Shown in pieces: positions 1 to 8,711 of a DNA stretch of 64,000 bases; the stretch's first letter is position 1; each line of letters starts with the position of its first letter. The position numbers were made by a program, and so were the translations under genes. The notes beneath the pieces are model-generated. The model saw nothing but the letters and a program-made list of their open reading frames with translations, was not told the origin of the DNA and did no database searches. Source of the DNA: JAWKSY01 sp041402125 (GTDB taxonomy: Bacteria > Planctomycetota > GCA-002687715 > DRQF01); NCBI GenBank assembly GCA_041402125.1, contig JAWKSY010000001.1, forward strand, positions 124,001 to 188,000, read 5' to 3'.

Positions 1-536
1 CGAACGCGCTGGCGACGGTGCTCCGCGACGCGACGGGGGCGGGCGTGATCGCCTTCGTCGACGACGCGGGCCAGTCCTCCCAGTTCCCGATCGAGGCCGT
101 GCTCCGGGTGGAGCCGGTCGCGGCCGGATCGTTGGTCGTCGACCGTTCGCCGACCGGCGTGCTCCGCGCGCGGGTCTTTGCGCCCGCGACCGCGACCGCC
201 CCGCCCGCTCTCCTCTCGACCTGGACCAGCGCGGCCGGACACGACCTCGCCGCCTTCGCCCGTTCCGCGACGGGTCTCGCCGGCTTCGTGGCCGAGACCG
301 CGACCGGGCCCTCGACCCTTGTCGAGGTCGACGGGGCGGGCGCCCTGCTCGCCGCGGCCGGACCGACCGGAACGACGCGGACGCTCGCGATGGACGGCAA
401 CGGCCGCTTCGTGGCCGCGGTCACCGACCTCGGCGCGGGGACGACCGCGATCGAGGAGCGAGCGCCGGGCGGCAGCGCCTGGACGCCGCTCACCGCGAGC
501 TTCGCGGCCACGGAGATCGGCCGCTTCATCCGCTGA
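1..536 (+). CDS. C-terminal part of an unknown protein (cut by window edge)
   Basis: The frame is open from base 3 and closes with TGA at 534-536, so the start lies outside the window. About 178 residues are visible. They are rich in Ala, Gly, Thr and Val, with many short beta-strand-like stretches (for example LVEVDGAGALLAAAG and FVAAVTDLGAGTTAIEER), no membrane segment and no motif I recognise. The alternating short strands would suit the last blades of an extracellular beta-propeller or a similar beta-rich repeat protein, but that is a guess from composition. An internal GTG at 18 opens the frame and should not be taken as the true start. Confidence 0.6.
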   Translation, partial: NALATVLRDATGAGVIAFVDDAGQSSQFPIEAVLRVEPVAAGSLVVDRSPTGVLRARVFAPATATAPPALLSTWTSAAGHDLAAFARSATGLAGFVAETATGPSTLVEVDGAGALLAAAGPTGTTRTLAMDGNGRFVAAVTDLGAGTTAIEERAPGGSAWTPLTASFAATEIGRFIR

Positions 537-627
537 CGCGTCGTCCCGGCCGCGCGGACGGCCGACCCCGGGAGTCCCGCGACGTCCCGTCGCGGAGCTC
601 CGGCGGGTCCGCCCGCGGCGGGGCTGA

Positions 628-789
628 GAGCCTGTGAACCCATTCCCGCTGGCTTCGACCGGCTGCAACGGTGCCGGTCGTCGTCATGCCTCCTCGCCGT
701 ATCTTTCCATTGATACGCCTCGTCGGCCTTCCTCGCCCGACGCCGTCTCGCGCGGTCTCGGGCCGACGCGGGGATGAGTTCACAGGCTC
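628..789. repeat. 162-bp element with 20-bp terminal inverted repeats (MITE-like)
   Basis: GAGCCTGTGAACCCATTCCC at 628-647 is mirrored by the reverse complement at 770-789 (GAGCCTGTGAACTCATCCCC read on the minus strand), with 18 of 20 bases identical. Inside, CGACCGGC and GCCGGTCG at 656-680 form a second hairpin. The element fills most of the gap between two plus-strand genes and holds no credible reading frame. It could be a non-autonomous mobile element or a structured intergenic repeat. No second copy is present in the window. Confidence 0.5.
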
Positions 790-828
790 TGATAGCATGG
801 CGCGACCCGAGGCCCCCGGAATCGCGCC

Positions 829-1371
829 GTGCACGACCGCAAGATCTTCGTCGCCTTCATCGTCGTGATCCTCGCCATGCTGGCGATCGCGATGTGGCTC
901 ATCCGGCTCCCGAACCTCGCGAACCTCGAAGTCGTGCCCACCGCCGGCTACATCGGGAAGACGTCGGCCGCGCTGCCCTTCTTCCTCGACGACGAGCATC
1001 CGGTCGGGATCTACGGGCACCTCGACGATCCCTGCCTGATCGCGACCTTCTCGGCCGGTGGACGGTCGCGGGAGGAGCTCGACCGTCGCTACCGCGAGAT
1101 CGCGGCGGCCGCGAAGTGGACGGCGGTCGACGCCGCGGAGGGGAGCTGGCGCTTCACCCGCGTCGCGACCGATCCGGAGGACCCGACGGGAAAGACCGGG
1201 GCCGAGGAACTCCGCCTGCGGCACGAGGCCGACCGCGACCGCGTCGTGCTCGGCTGGTTCCGGCGCGAGGGATCCGCGGCGTCGCTCGACGACACCTCGG
1301 CCGCGGAGTTCCTGCGGACGCGCTTCTGGCCGATCTTCGAGCGCCCGGACGAGCCCTGGCGGAAGGACTGA
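829..1371 (+). CDS. Membrane-anchored hypothetical protein, 180 aa
   Basis: It starts at GTG 829 and ends at TGA 1371. An N-terminal hydrophobic helix at about residues 6-25 (FVAFIVVILAMLAIAMWLI), preceded by basic residues, looks like an uncleaved signal anchor. The remaining 150 residues are soluble and charged, with no family motif I recognise, and would face the periplasm. It lies alone between the inverted-repeat element and a convergent minus-strand operon. The reading frame of the neighbouring Rid-like gene runs back over its 3' end on the other strand. Function unknown. Confidence 0.6.
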   Translation: MHDRKIFVAFIVVILAMLAIAMWLIRLPNLANLEVVPTAGYIGKTSAALPFFLDDEHPVGIYGHLDDPCLIATFSAGGRSREELDRRYREIAAAAKWTAVDAAEGSWRFTRVATDPEDPTGKTGAEELRLRHEADRDRVVLGWFRREGSAASLDDTSAAEFLRTRFWPIFERPDEPWRKD

Positions 1372-1780
1372 GCCGACGCGATTCAGTCGCGCGGGCGACC
1401 ACCGCCTCGACCTCGATCTCGACGAGCAGCCGCGGATCGATGAGGCGCGAGACCTCCACCATCGTCGCGGCGGGACGGATGCGCGCGAAGAGCGCCCCGT
1501 GCACCCGCGCGACCTCGCGCCAGGCCTCGATGTCGACGACGTAGATGCGCGTGCGGACGACGTCGGAGAGGCGCGCGTCGGCGCGGCGCAGCGCCCGCGC
1601 GATGCGGCGGAAGCAGTGACGCGTCTGGGCCTCGAGGTCGCCCTCGCCGACGACCTCGCCCTCGGCGTCGACCGCCGTCGTCCCGGAGACGAAGACGCGG
1701 TCACCGACGCGGACGGCCCGCGAGTACCCGACCTCGCGCTCCCAGGGGCTGCCGCTCGAGATGCGCCGGCGGTCACTCAT
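1154..1780 (-). CDS. Rid/YjgF/UK114-family protein lacking the catalytic-type arginine
   Basis: The first 132 or so residues are a full Rid domain: SSGSPWEREVGYSRAVRVGD, FVSGTTA, the central DVVRTRIYVVDIEAW and the closing VEIEVEAVVA. Archetypal RidA deaminates enamine/imine intermediates using an Arg in a PAR(S/T) motif before VEV. Here the motif reads PAATMVEV, so that Arg is Ala and the protein belongs with the Rid groups of unknown activity. The domain ends near base 1384, but no stop follows in frame. The ORF continues through low-complexity Arg/Ser-rich sequence to 1154, antisense to the 829-1371 gene, so a base may be missing near the natural stop. The start ATG 1780 sits just past the stop of the PepE-like gene, in the same operon. 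Confidence 0.7.
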   Translation of the reverse strand: MSDRRRISSGSPWEREVGYSRAVRVGDRVFVSGTTAVDAEGEVVGEGDLEAQTRHCFRRIARALRRADARLSDVVRTRIYVVDIEAWREVARVHGALFARIRPAATMVEVSRLIDPRLLVEIEVEAVVARATESRRLSPSARARPGARRSARSASAGTPRPRCRRATPRIPRAGTSRARRGRGRPRAAGGVPRPRSFPSGPPDRSRRG

Positions 1781-1782
1781 GG

Positions 1783-2488
1783 TCAGGCGTCCGCCAGGAG
1801 GTGATCGAGCCGCGCCCCCGGCTCCAGCGGCTCCGTCTTCCCCGGGGCGAGGAAGAGCTTGCCGCCCGTGTCGCCGCCGAGGCGCATCCCGGCGCCGCGG
1901 ATCTCGAGCCAGGCGCCCTCGCGGATCGCGACGACGGGCCCGGCGTTGTCCTCGAGGTACTCGAAGAGCCGCTGGTCGCGCGTCTCGCCCTGGTGCCTCG
2001 TCGCGGGGTCCGGATCGAGGTAGTGCGGGTTGAGCTGGATCGGAGCGAGCCCGAGCGCCTCGAAGCTCGGCGGCTCGACGATCGGCATGTCGTTCGTCGT
2101 CCGGATCGTCCGGCCCGCGACGTTCGAGCCGGCGGAGGTGCCCATGTAGGGCATCCCCGGCGGCGCGCGCGCGGAGCGGCGTCACCAGGTCGCGGGCGTA
2201 GAGCTCGCGCAGCAGCCGGAAGGTGTTGCCGCCGCCGATGAAGACCTCCGCCGCCTCGACCGCGGCCCGGGGATCGCTCGCCTCGTGCACGGAGTCGCAG
2301 CCGATGCCCATCGCCTCGAAGCGCGCGCGCGCCTTCTCGGCGTAGCGATCGCGATCGTGCAGCGCGAAGGGCACGAAGAGGATGCGCCCGACGCCGGTGA
2401 AGTGCTCGCGGACCGCCGCCTCGCAGTGGTCCAGGTAGCCGGTGCCGTGCACCACCGAACTCGAGACGAGGAGCAGACGACGGGACAT
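1783..2488 (-). pseudogene. pepE: Peptidase E (S51 alpha-aspartyl dipeptidase), frameshifted
   Basis: Two adjoining frames together give one full peptidase family S51 protein. The N-terminal piece (from ATG 2488) carries LLLVSSSVVHGTGYLDHCE and the family motif FIGGGNTFRLL. The C-terminal piece (bases 2154-1783) begins YMGTSAGSNVAG, which holds the nucleophile serine of the G-x-SAG-x-N motif, and continues with LNPHYLDPD. The frames break at the C4 run 2155-2158 (G4 on the coding strand); one base fewer would restore the reading frame. PepE hydrolyses Asp-X dipeptides in the cytoplasm. It is the middle gene of a minus-strand GNAT-PepE-Rid group. Whether the break is real or a sequencing error cannot be told here. 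Confidence 0.75.
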
Positions 2489-2509
2489 GGCTCGCCTCCG
2501 GGGCGGACG

Positions 2510-3544
2510 TCAGACGGAATCGAAGTCGCCCAGGGTGTAGTACCAGTGCCGGGTGAGCAAGTCCGGAGTCACGATCTCGGGGGCGTAGGTTCGCGAGACC
2601 AGGCGCCAGTGCGAGGGGGCGAGCTCGTAGTTCATGTCTTCCATGAAGCGGGACTCGTCGTCGGCCTGGTTGAAGAGGACCTGGACGCGGTGCATGCTCA
2701 CCTTCGCCATCATCTCCTCGATCGTCAGGAGGAGGGCCTCGCGCGCCCCCGGGACCTCCCGATCCACGAGCCAGTCGACGATGATGCCGTCGGGCGCGCC
2801 GAGGTAGCCGAGGTGCCCCACCGCGATCCCGTGGAGCTCGCCCGAGGCGGCGTCCCGGACCTCCAGCATCTGGTAGCGGCCCTCGATCGGGCAGTCGGCG
2901 TAGCGCCAGTTGAGATGCGTCGCGTCGCGGACCCCGATGATCTCGTAGCGGGGGCCGATCCGCTCCCACAGGGCGTCGACGTCGGCGTCGTAGCGCTCGA
3001 CGATGCGGATCTCGAACTCGCCCCCCTTCATGCGGAGCCGCGTGACCGGTTCGGGCACGCCGGGGTTCGGCGTGATCGCCTTGGTGTGGAAGTACATCCG
3101 CCCCATCGGGACGTAGCCCGCCATCCGCCGTCCGATGCGGAAGTGCTGGGGGTTGGGCATCCCCATCATGATGATCTCGCGGTCGCGGTGCCCCCAGCGC
3201 TCGACGTAGGACTCCACCGTCGCGGCGTAGAGCCCCTTGCGCTTCAGGCCGCCGCGGTGATCGGGATGGACGATCGTGTCGATGATCTGGCCGAAGATGA
3301 AGTCCTCGCCCCGGATCTTGAAGCGCGCCGGGATGCTCGAGAACTGGCTGACGACCCGACCCGACTCGTCGCGCCCGACCTCGAAGTGGACGCCGACCGG
3401 GTTGTCGAGGAGCTGCCAGCGGAAGAACTCGAGGCCCTTCTCGCGATCGAAGACGACGCGGAAGAGATCGAGGCAGGACTCGACGTCCTTCTCCTCGAAG
3501 GGGCCGATGGTCACGGTGCCGCCGGCGGTCTCGTAGGTGTGCAT
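2510..3544 (-). CDS. GNAT-type N-acetyltransferase-like protein
   Basis: This is a 344-residue soluble protein. The N-terminal half has the GNAT layout: an opening strand and helix (IGPFEEKDVESCLDLFRVVF), then a central strand leading to an acetyl-CoA loop-like segment (IIDTIVHPDHRGGLKRKGLY, compare the usual V-x-P-x-x-R-x-x-G). The C-terminal half (ELHGIAVGHLGYLGAPDGII and beyond) may be a second GNAT fold, as in two-domain members. The substrate is unknown. The start ATG 3544 is followed upstream by a TATGAT hexamer at 3571-3576 on the minus strand, a plausible promoter. It heads the group that continues into pepE and the Rid gene. Confidence 0.65.
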   Translation of the reverse strand: MHTYETAGGTVTIGPFEEKDVESCLDLFRVVFDREKGLEFFRWQLLDNPVGVHFEVGRDESGRVVSQFSSIPARFKIRGEDFIFGQIIDTIVHPDHRGGLKRKGLYAATVESYVERWGHRDREIIMMGMPNPQHFRIGRRMAGYVPMGRMYFHTKAITPNPGVPEPVTRLRMKGGEFEIRIVERYDADVDALWERIGPRYEIIGVRDATHLNWRYADCPIEGRYQMLEVRDAASGELHGIAVGHLGYLGAPDGIIVDWLVDREVPGAREALLLTIEEMMAKVSMHRVQVLFNQADDESRFMEDMNYELAPSHWRLVSRTYAPEIVTPDLLTRHWYYTLGDFDSV

Positions 3545-3570
3545 CGCGGGATCTCCTCGAGCGCGCGTCC

Positions 3571-3576
3571 ATCATA
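3571..3576 (-). promoter_or_regulatory. Candidate -10 hexamer TATGAT
   Basis: On the minus strand the hexamer TATGAT lies 27 bases before the GNAT start codon. No convincing -35 is seen, so this rests on the -10 alone. Confidence 0.3.
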
Positions 3577-3653
3577 GCGGCCGGGCGCTTCGGGACGGCG
3601 GGCCGCTCCTCGACTTTCGACCGGCGGGCCCGGGCGAGCGACCGCCCGGGTGT

Positions 3654-4799
3654 TCATGCGCCCGGTTTGACGACCTGCCAGGCGCGGAGCGTGTCGAAGG
3701 TCTCGCGATCGACGGCGCGAAGGTAGTAGCGCGCGGCGGGGAGCTGCTGCCACATCTGCGGGGTCACCGTGAACCCGCCCGCCTCGCGCGGGAAGAAGCC
3801 CGCCGCGAGCGTGAAGATCGGGTTGCCCGCCATCTCGATGAAGTAGCGCTCGGGGCCGAGGTCCAGGGTGAAGCGCGGCGGCTCGACGCCTCCCGCGACC
3901 TCCTCGAAGTCGAAGGGCACGATGTGCGTGCCGGCATCCCGGGTCTCGAGGGCGCGTCGACGGTTCTCGTCGTAGCGGGCCCAGCCCGCCTCGCCGAAGT
4001 GCTTGCGGAAGTAGCGGCGCTCCGCGATGCGCCCCCGGTACTGAGCACCGCGAGCGTGGGTGTCCGCCGACTGCGACCAGAAGTGGAGGAAGCGGGCGGC
4101 GGGCAGGACGACGAGTCGGCGCCCGGCGCGGTGCAGGCGCAGGAACAGGTCCGTGTCCTCGTAGTAGAGCGGGAAGCCCGGGTCGAAGAGAGGCTCGGGA
4201 TCGGTCAGTCCGCGCCGGAAGATGAAGCAGCTCCCCGAGAGCATGTCGAGCTCGAGCGGCTCGGTCGCCGTCCAGTAGCGGTAGCTGAGGCGCGTGCGCG
4301 CGGCGAGGTTCTCCGCCGCCGCGTCGTGATCGAGCTGGGCGCGCGTCTGGAGCTCGAAGAGTTCGGGCGTGGGGAGCTGGTTCGGCGGGATCAGCACCTG
4401 AGCCGCGGGATCCATGAAGGCGAAGGGGCTCGCCATCGCGGTCTCGGGATGCTCCTCCAGGTGGCGGACCATCTCGTCGAGGCAGCCCGGGAGGAAGATC
4501 GCGTCGGGATTGAGCACGACGTGCAGACGCCCGCGGGCGACGTGGTAGGCCTGGGTGTTGGCCTGGCCGTAGCCGGTGTTGATCGTATTGACGATCAGGC
4601 GGAGGTCCGGCGCGCGGAGTTCCTCGAGGATCGCGACGTCCTCGCCGCGCGAGGCGTTGTCCACCACGATGATCTCGAAGCGACCGGGCCGCCCCTCGAT
4701 GCTCCACTCCTGGGCGCGCAGGCTCTCGACGAGCCGCGTCACGAAGTGCGCGGAGTTGAAGTTGACGATGGCGATGGAGACGTCGGGCGCGGCGCTCAC
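3654..4799 (-). CDS. GT2-family glycosyltransferase (rhamnosyltransferase-like)
   Basis: This is a 381-residue GT-A enzyme. It opens with the nucleotide-binding strand VSIAIVNFNSAHFVTRLVES and EIIVVDNASRG, has a DXD-like VLNPDAIF, and the acceptor/catalytic-base motif LYYEDTDLFLRLHRAGRR, as in dTDP-rhamnose-type transferases. The last 100 or so residues (from about TRDAGTHIVPFDF) form an extra beta-rich domain not typical of the family. It probably adds a sugar to an undecaprenyl-linked glycan on the cytoplasmic membrane face. GTG 4799 overlaps the ATPase stop by four bases (GTGA), so the two are translationally coupled, which links the enzyme to the exported polysaccharide. Confidence 0.8.
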   Translation of the reverse strand: MSAAPDVSIAIVNFNSAHFVTRLVESLRAQEWSIEGRPGRFEIIVVDNASRGEDVAILEELRAPDLRLIVNTINTGYGQANTQAYHVARGRLHVVLNPDAIFLPGCLDEMVRHLEEHPETAMASPFAFMDPAAQVLIPPNQLPTPELFELQTRAQLDHDAAAENLAARTRLSYRYWTATEPLELDMLSGSCFIFRRGLTDPEPLFDPGFPLYYEDTDLFLRLHRAGRRLVVLPAARFLHFWSQSADTHARGAQYRGRIAERRYFRKHFGEAGWARYDENRRRALETRDAGTHIVPFDFEEVAGGVEPPRFTLDLGPERYFIEMAGNPIFTLAAGFFPREAGGFTVTPQMWQQLPAARYYLRAVDRETFDTLRAWQVVKPGA

Positions 4800-6025
4800 C
4801 GGGACTTGACCTCCCGGAGGTCGCGTCCGATCGCGTCGAGCGGCTCGCTCGCGACGCGGTAGTCCGTGATCACGAGCCCCTTCTCGAGGAGGCGCGTCGA
4901 CACGCGGAAGCGCTCGACGTTGAGGATCTGGTCCACGATGTGCGCCCCGCTGCCGTCGGTCACGTAGACCGAGACCATGTACTCGCCGGCCAGGAGCCGC
5001 AGCGAGGGCAAATCGAAGCTCACGACGTGGCGCCCGGACTCGTAGTGCGTCGGGCCCTCGCCGCGCCCCGAGAGCACGAGCAGTCCGTCGTTGCGGAGCA
5101 CCGCCACCATCACGTTCAGGTCCTCGGCCTCGGGCACCAGGATCTGCGTGCGCAGCGTGAGATGGTCGCCGGTCGTGAACTCGTGGCAGGGCTCGAGCGC
5201 GGCGTCCCTCGAGAGCAGGAGCTTCTCGATCTTCACCAGCCCGCCGCGGTGCTCGGCCTCGATCCCGCCTCCGAGCTCCTGACCCTTCTGGTGCTCGAGC
5301 AGGCGCGTCTCGTACTCGTCGGTGACGTCGGTCGGGTGACCGTCCATCACCATCTCGCCCTCGTGCAGCCAGATCGCGCGGTCGCATATCTCGCGGACGT
5401 GATAGACGCTGTGCGACACGAAGAGGATCGTCTTCTCCTGGGTGCGGAACTCGGCGAACTTCCGCATGCACTTCTTCTGGAAGTAGGCGTCGCCCACCGC
5501 CAGGACCTCGTCGAGGATGAGCACGTCGGGGCTCACCATCATCGCGGCCGCGAAGCCCAGGCGCATCGCCATGCCCGAGGAGTAGGTCCGGACCGGGCGC
5601 TCGAGCGCGGAGCCGAGCTCGGTGAAGTCCGCGATCTCCTGGAAGCGCGCGTCCACCTCGTCCTTCGTGATGTTCTGGAGCGAGGCGTTCATGTAGATGT
5701 TCTGCTTGCCGCTGAAGTCGGGGTGGAAGCCCGCTCCGAGCTCGAGCAGCGAGGAGACCGTCCCGTTGAGCTCGAAGGTCCCCTGCGTCTGGCGCGTCGT
5801 GCCGGTGAGGATCTTCAGCAGCGTCGACTTGCCGGCGCCGTTGACCCCCACGAGGCCGAGGGCCTGGCCGGGATAGAGCTCGAAGCTGACCCCCCGGAGC
5901 GCCCACTTCTCGGTGTGGCGCACGCTCCGGCCGAAGGACAGGAGTTCGGCGAGGCGACTGCGCGCGTCGGGAAAGACCCGATAGCACTTGCCCAGTCCGT
6001 CGACGGTGACGCTCGGTCGGGACAT
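4796..6025 (-). CDS. Polysaccharide ABC exporter ATPase with Wzt-type C-terminal domain
   Basis: 409 residues. Walker A GVNGAGKST lies at about 60-68, the degenerate signature SSGMAMRLGF (as in Wzt/TagH rather than LSGGQ) at about 149-158, and Walker B VLILDEVLAVGDA at about 168-180. An about 140-residue C-terminal beta-sandwich-like region follows (LNVMVAVLRNDG, HVVSFDLPSLRLLAGEYMVS). In Wzt proteins that region recognises the modified non-reducing end of the glycan. It energises export across the inner membrane with the permease encoded just upstream; ATG 6025 overlaps the permease stop (ATGA). The two methyltransferases across the divergent promoter could supply the terminal modification. 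Confidence 0.88.
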   Translation of the reverse strand: MSRPSVTVDGLGKCYRVFPDARSRLAELLSFGRSVRHTEKWALRGVSFELYPGQALGLVGVNGAGKSTLLKILTGTTRQTQGTFELNGTVSSLLELGAGFHPDFSGKQNIYMNASLQNITKDEVDARFQEIADFTELGSALERPVRTYSSGMAMRLGFAAAMMVSPDVLILDEVLAVGDAYFQKKCMRKFAEFRTQEKTILFVSHSVYHVREICDRAIWLHEGEMVMDGHPTDVTDEYETRLLEHQKGQELGGGIEAEHRGGLVKIEKLLLSRDAALEPCHEFTTGDHLTLRTQILVPEAEDLNVMVAVLRNDGLLVLSGRGEGPTHYESGRHVVSFDLPSLRLLAGEYMVSVYVTDGSGAHIVDQILNVERFRVSTRLLEKGLVITDYRVASEPLDAIGRDLREVKSR

Positions 6026-6933
6026 CAGATCTCGTCCGCGAACTTGTGCTTGTTGGCCATGAACGTGCGGTAGCCCACCTGGAACAGCAGGAAGCAGAAG
6101 GCCGCGAAGAGGGCCAGGACCAGGTAGACGTGCGAGACGGGCAGATCCTCGAAGCCCCCGCCCGGCGCGGCGCGCACGCGCACCTCGGCCGGGATCACGA
6201 GCACCCAGCGGTAGAGCTCGACCAGGTGAGCGAAGGGGTTCCAGTCGAAGATGGCGACCCAGGGGCGCGGCGTCCCGGTCTCGTCGACGAGGATCTCGCG
6301 GACGTAGACGATCGGCGTGAGGAAGAAGGTCAGGTTCACGACGATCGGCAGGAGCTGGGAGACGTCCCTCACGAAGACGTTGGCCGTCGCCAGGAGGTAG
6401 CCGAGGCCCAGCACCAGGAGGGCGTGGCAGAGCACGACGACGGGGAAGAGCCACCAGAGCGGCGACATGAAGGGCGTGAAGATCCAGGTGAGCGCCAGGA
6501 AGACGCCGAAGAGGATCGTCATGTTGAGCAGGTAGGAGCCGAGCAGGGAGACCGGCAGGAGCTCGGTCGGAAAGGCCATCTTCTTGACCAGGTTCCCGCT
6601 CTCGAGGATCACGTTGGCCGAGCGCATCACGTATTCGGCCGTCATCATCCAGGGGATGAGACCGGTGCAGAGGAGCACCACCAGGACCGAGCCGACCCGG
6701 GTCGAGTCCGGATCCTCGCCGAGGCGCTCCGCGATGTCGTCGCGCAGCACCTTCGGGAATCGCTGGTCGAGGAGCACGTTGAAGACCAGGTAATAGACCG
6801 CGAGCGTGATGATCGGCTGGATGAACGGCCAGGGCCAGCCGAGGACGCTGCCGACGTAGCGCTGCCGCAGATCGCGTCGCGTGAAGGAGACGAGCATCTC
6901 CCGGTAGCGGAAGCAGGTCTTCAGAAGGTCCAT
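6025..6933 (-). CDS. ABC-2-type polysaccharide export permease (Wzm/TagG-like)
   Basis: 302 residues. The N-terminal amphipathic stretch FRYREMLVSFTRRDLRQRYV is typical of O-antigen and teichoic acid exporters. About six membrane segments follow (for example IQPIITLAVYYLVFNVLL, LLNMTILFGVFLALTWIF, ALLVLGLGYLLATANVFVRD and the last VYLVLALFAAFCFLLFQVGY). The insert DQRFPKVLRDDIAERLGEDP between the first two helices is longer than usual. It forms the membrane channel for lipid-linked glycan with the ATPase encoded next. First gene of the minus-strand operon that includes the GT2. Confidence 0.85.
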   Translation of the reverse strand: MDLLKTCFRYREMLVSFTRRDLRQRYVGSVLGWPWPFIQPIITLAVYYLVFNVLLDQRFPKVLRDDIAERLGEDPDSTRVGSVLVVLLCTGLIPWMMTAEYVMRSANVILESGNLVKKMAFPTELLPVSLLGSYLLNMTILFGVFLALTWIFTPFMSPLWWLFPVVVLCHALLVLGLGYLLATANVFVRDVSQLLPIVVNLTFFLTPIVYVREILVDETGTPRPWVAIFDWNPFAHLVELYRWVLVIPAEVRVRAAPGGGFEDLPVSHVYLVLALFAAFCFLLFQVGYRTFMANKHKFADEI

Positions 6934-7286
6934 CGCGGCGGCCGATCCCGATCCATAAAGCCCAACGCTCGAAACACTTGCGGCTCGAATCCGGTCGCGA
7001 CCCGCCGGGGGTCGCCCCGCGGGGACCGGTCCTCGTCCCCTCGGCTCATCGACCGTCCGGGGCGCGTCGGTTGACCTTCCCCGATCCCGTCGGGACTGGG
7101 TCGGCTTGGTCCGGTCCGCGTCCCGTCGCTACCATACCGCGCCGTCGCGGCCGCACCACCTCGCCCGGGTCGCCGGAAAGAACCCCTGGCAAGCTCGGCG
7201 GGCCTTCACCTGACGGTGGAATCTTGCCGAACAGAAATGCGGCGACCACGGCAGCTTGTGATCGACGACGGTCGAGAAGGATCCTG
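6934..7286. other. Divergent intergenic region between glycan export and FAD gene
   Basis: 353 bases separate two oppositely oriented operons, so both promoters must lie here. A TTGACC near 7071 resembles a -35 box, but no good -10 follows at the right distance. No reading frame, strong hairpin or repeat is evident. Confidence 0.4.
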
Positions 7287-8711
7287 ATGAGCGCACAGCC
7301 CGACGACATTCTCATCCTCGGCGGCGGACTCGCCGGCGTCACCGCCGCTTACGAGCTGGCCCGACAGGGGAAGACCGTTCGACTCGTCGAGCGGGAGCCG
7401 GAGGTCGGCGGCCTCGCGAAGAGCCTCGTGTACCACTCGAAGCACGGCGACTTCAGCTACGACATCGGCCCGCACCGCTTCCACTCCGACGACAAGCGGG
7501 TCCACGACGTGACCCTGAAGGTCCTCGGCGAGAACAAGGTCGAGCGCATCCGGATGTCGCGGATCCTGCTCTACGGCAAGTTCTTCGATTACCCGCTGAA
7601 GCTGAAGAAGGCGCTCTTCCAGCTCCCCAAGCCGGTCATGCTCCGCGCGATCTGGGACTACTACGTCCAGGTGATGAAGAACCTCTTCACGACGCCGGAC
7701 GAGAGCAACTTCGAGGCCTGGGTCGTGAAGCGCTTCGGGCGCAAACTCTACGAGGTCTTCTTCGGGGTCTACACCGAGAAGACCTGGGGCGTCCCCTGCG
7801 ACAAGATCTCGGCCGACTGGGCCTCCCAGCGCATCAGCCAGGCCTCCCTCTGGGATGCGGTCAAGAAGTCGATCTTCCGCCCCAAGGGCGAGGTTCGCAG
7901 CCTCGTCTCGAAGTTCAACTACCCGCGGACCGGCGGCATCGGCGAGATCGCCCGCAGCTTCGCCCGCGAGGCGGAGAAGCTCGGCGCGAAGGTCCACCGC
8001 GGCACCGAGGTCGAGGCGGTGATCGTCGAGGACGGCACCGCGGTCGGCGCCCGCGTGCGCCACGCGGACGGAACGGTCGAGACGCTGCGCGCCGGCACCG
8101 TTCTGAACACGATGCCGATCACTCGCGTGACGAAGATGCTCGAGCCGGCCGCGCCGCCCGAGGTCATCGCCGCCGTCGACTCCCTCCAGCACCGCAGCAT
8201 GGTGTTCGTCTACCTGATCCTGGACCGCGAGCAGGTGAGCCCCGACCACTGGGTCTACATCCCCGAGGCGAAGCTCACCGTCCACCGGATCTCGGAGTTC
8301 AAGAACTTCAGCGAGGAGTGCGCCCCCGCCGGCAAGACCCTCGTCTGCGCCGAGATCACCTGCGACCTCGGCGACGAGGTGTGGAACAAGGGCGACGAGG
8401 AGCTGCGGCGGATCGCGACCTCGGACCTCGAGTACATGGGCCTCATCAAGGCCGACGAGGTGCTCGAGACCTTCACGCACCGCGAGGTCTACGCCTACCC
8501 GCTCTACACGCTCACCTACCGCGAGCCGCTGGCGAAGATCATCGGGCACCTGGACGGCATCGAGAACCTCGACACCACCGGCCGCCAGGGACTCTTCAAG
8601 TACAACAACATGGACCACTCGATCGCGATGGGTCTCGGCGCGGCCGACAACATCCTCGGGCGCGGCGAAGATCACCGGAAGGTCGCGACCGGGGACGTCT
8701 ACTTCGGCTGA
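7287..8711 (+). CDS. FAD-dependent UDP-galactopyranose-mutase-like oxidoreductase
   Basis: 474 residues. The N-terminal dinucleotide fold ILILGGGLAGVTAAYELAR is followed by VEREPEVGGLAKSL and the substrate-site-like DIGPHRFHSDD. The family segment FGRKLYEVFFGVYTEKTWGV and the C-terminal KYNNMDHSIAMGLGAADNIL complete an amine-oxidase/UGM-type flavoprotein. Relatives interconvert UDP-galactopyranose and UDP-galactofuranose or carry out desaturase-type reactions; the substrate cannot be assigned from sequence. I chose ATG 7287, directly before the fold, over an upstream in-frame opening at 6978 that translates to low-complexity sequence. Its stop overlaps the next start (TGATG), so it is coupled to the methyltransferase. 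Confidence 0.8.
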   Translation: MSAQPDDILILGGGLAGVTAAYELARQGKTVRLVEREPEVGGLAKSLVYHSKHGDFSYDIGPHRFHSDDKRVHDVTLKVLGENKVERIRMSRILLYGKFFDYPLKLKKALFQLPKPVMLRAIWDYYVQVMKNLFTTPDESNFEAWVVKRFGRKLYEVFFGVYTEKTWGVPCDKISADWASQRISQASLWDAVKKSIFRPKGEVRSLVSKFNYPRTGGIGEIARSFAREAEKLGAKVHRGTEVEAVIVEDGTAVGARVRHADGTVETLRAGTVLNTMPITRVTKMLEPAAPPEVIAAVDSLQHRSMVFVYLILDREQVSPDHWVYIPEAKLTVHRISEFKNFSEECAPAGKTLVCAEITCDLGDEVWNKGDEELRRIATSDLEYMGLIKADEVLETFTHREVYAYPLYTLTYREPLAKIIGHLDGIENLDTTGRQGLFKYNNMDHSIAMGLGAADNILGRGEDHRKVATGDVYFG

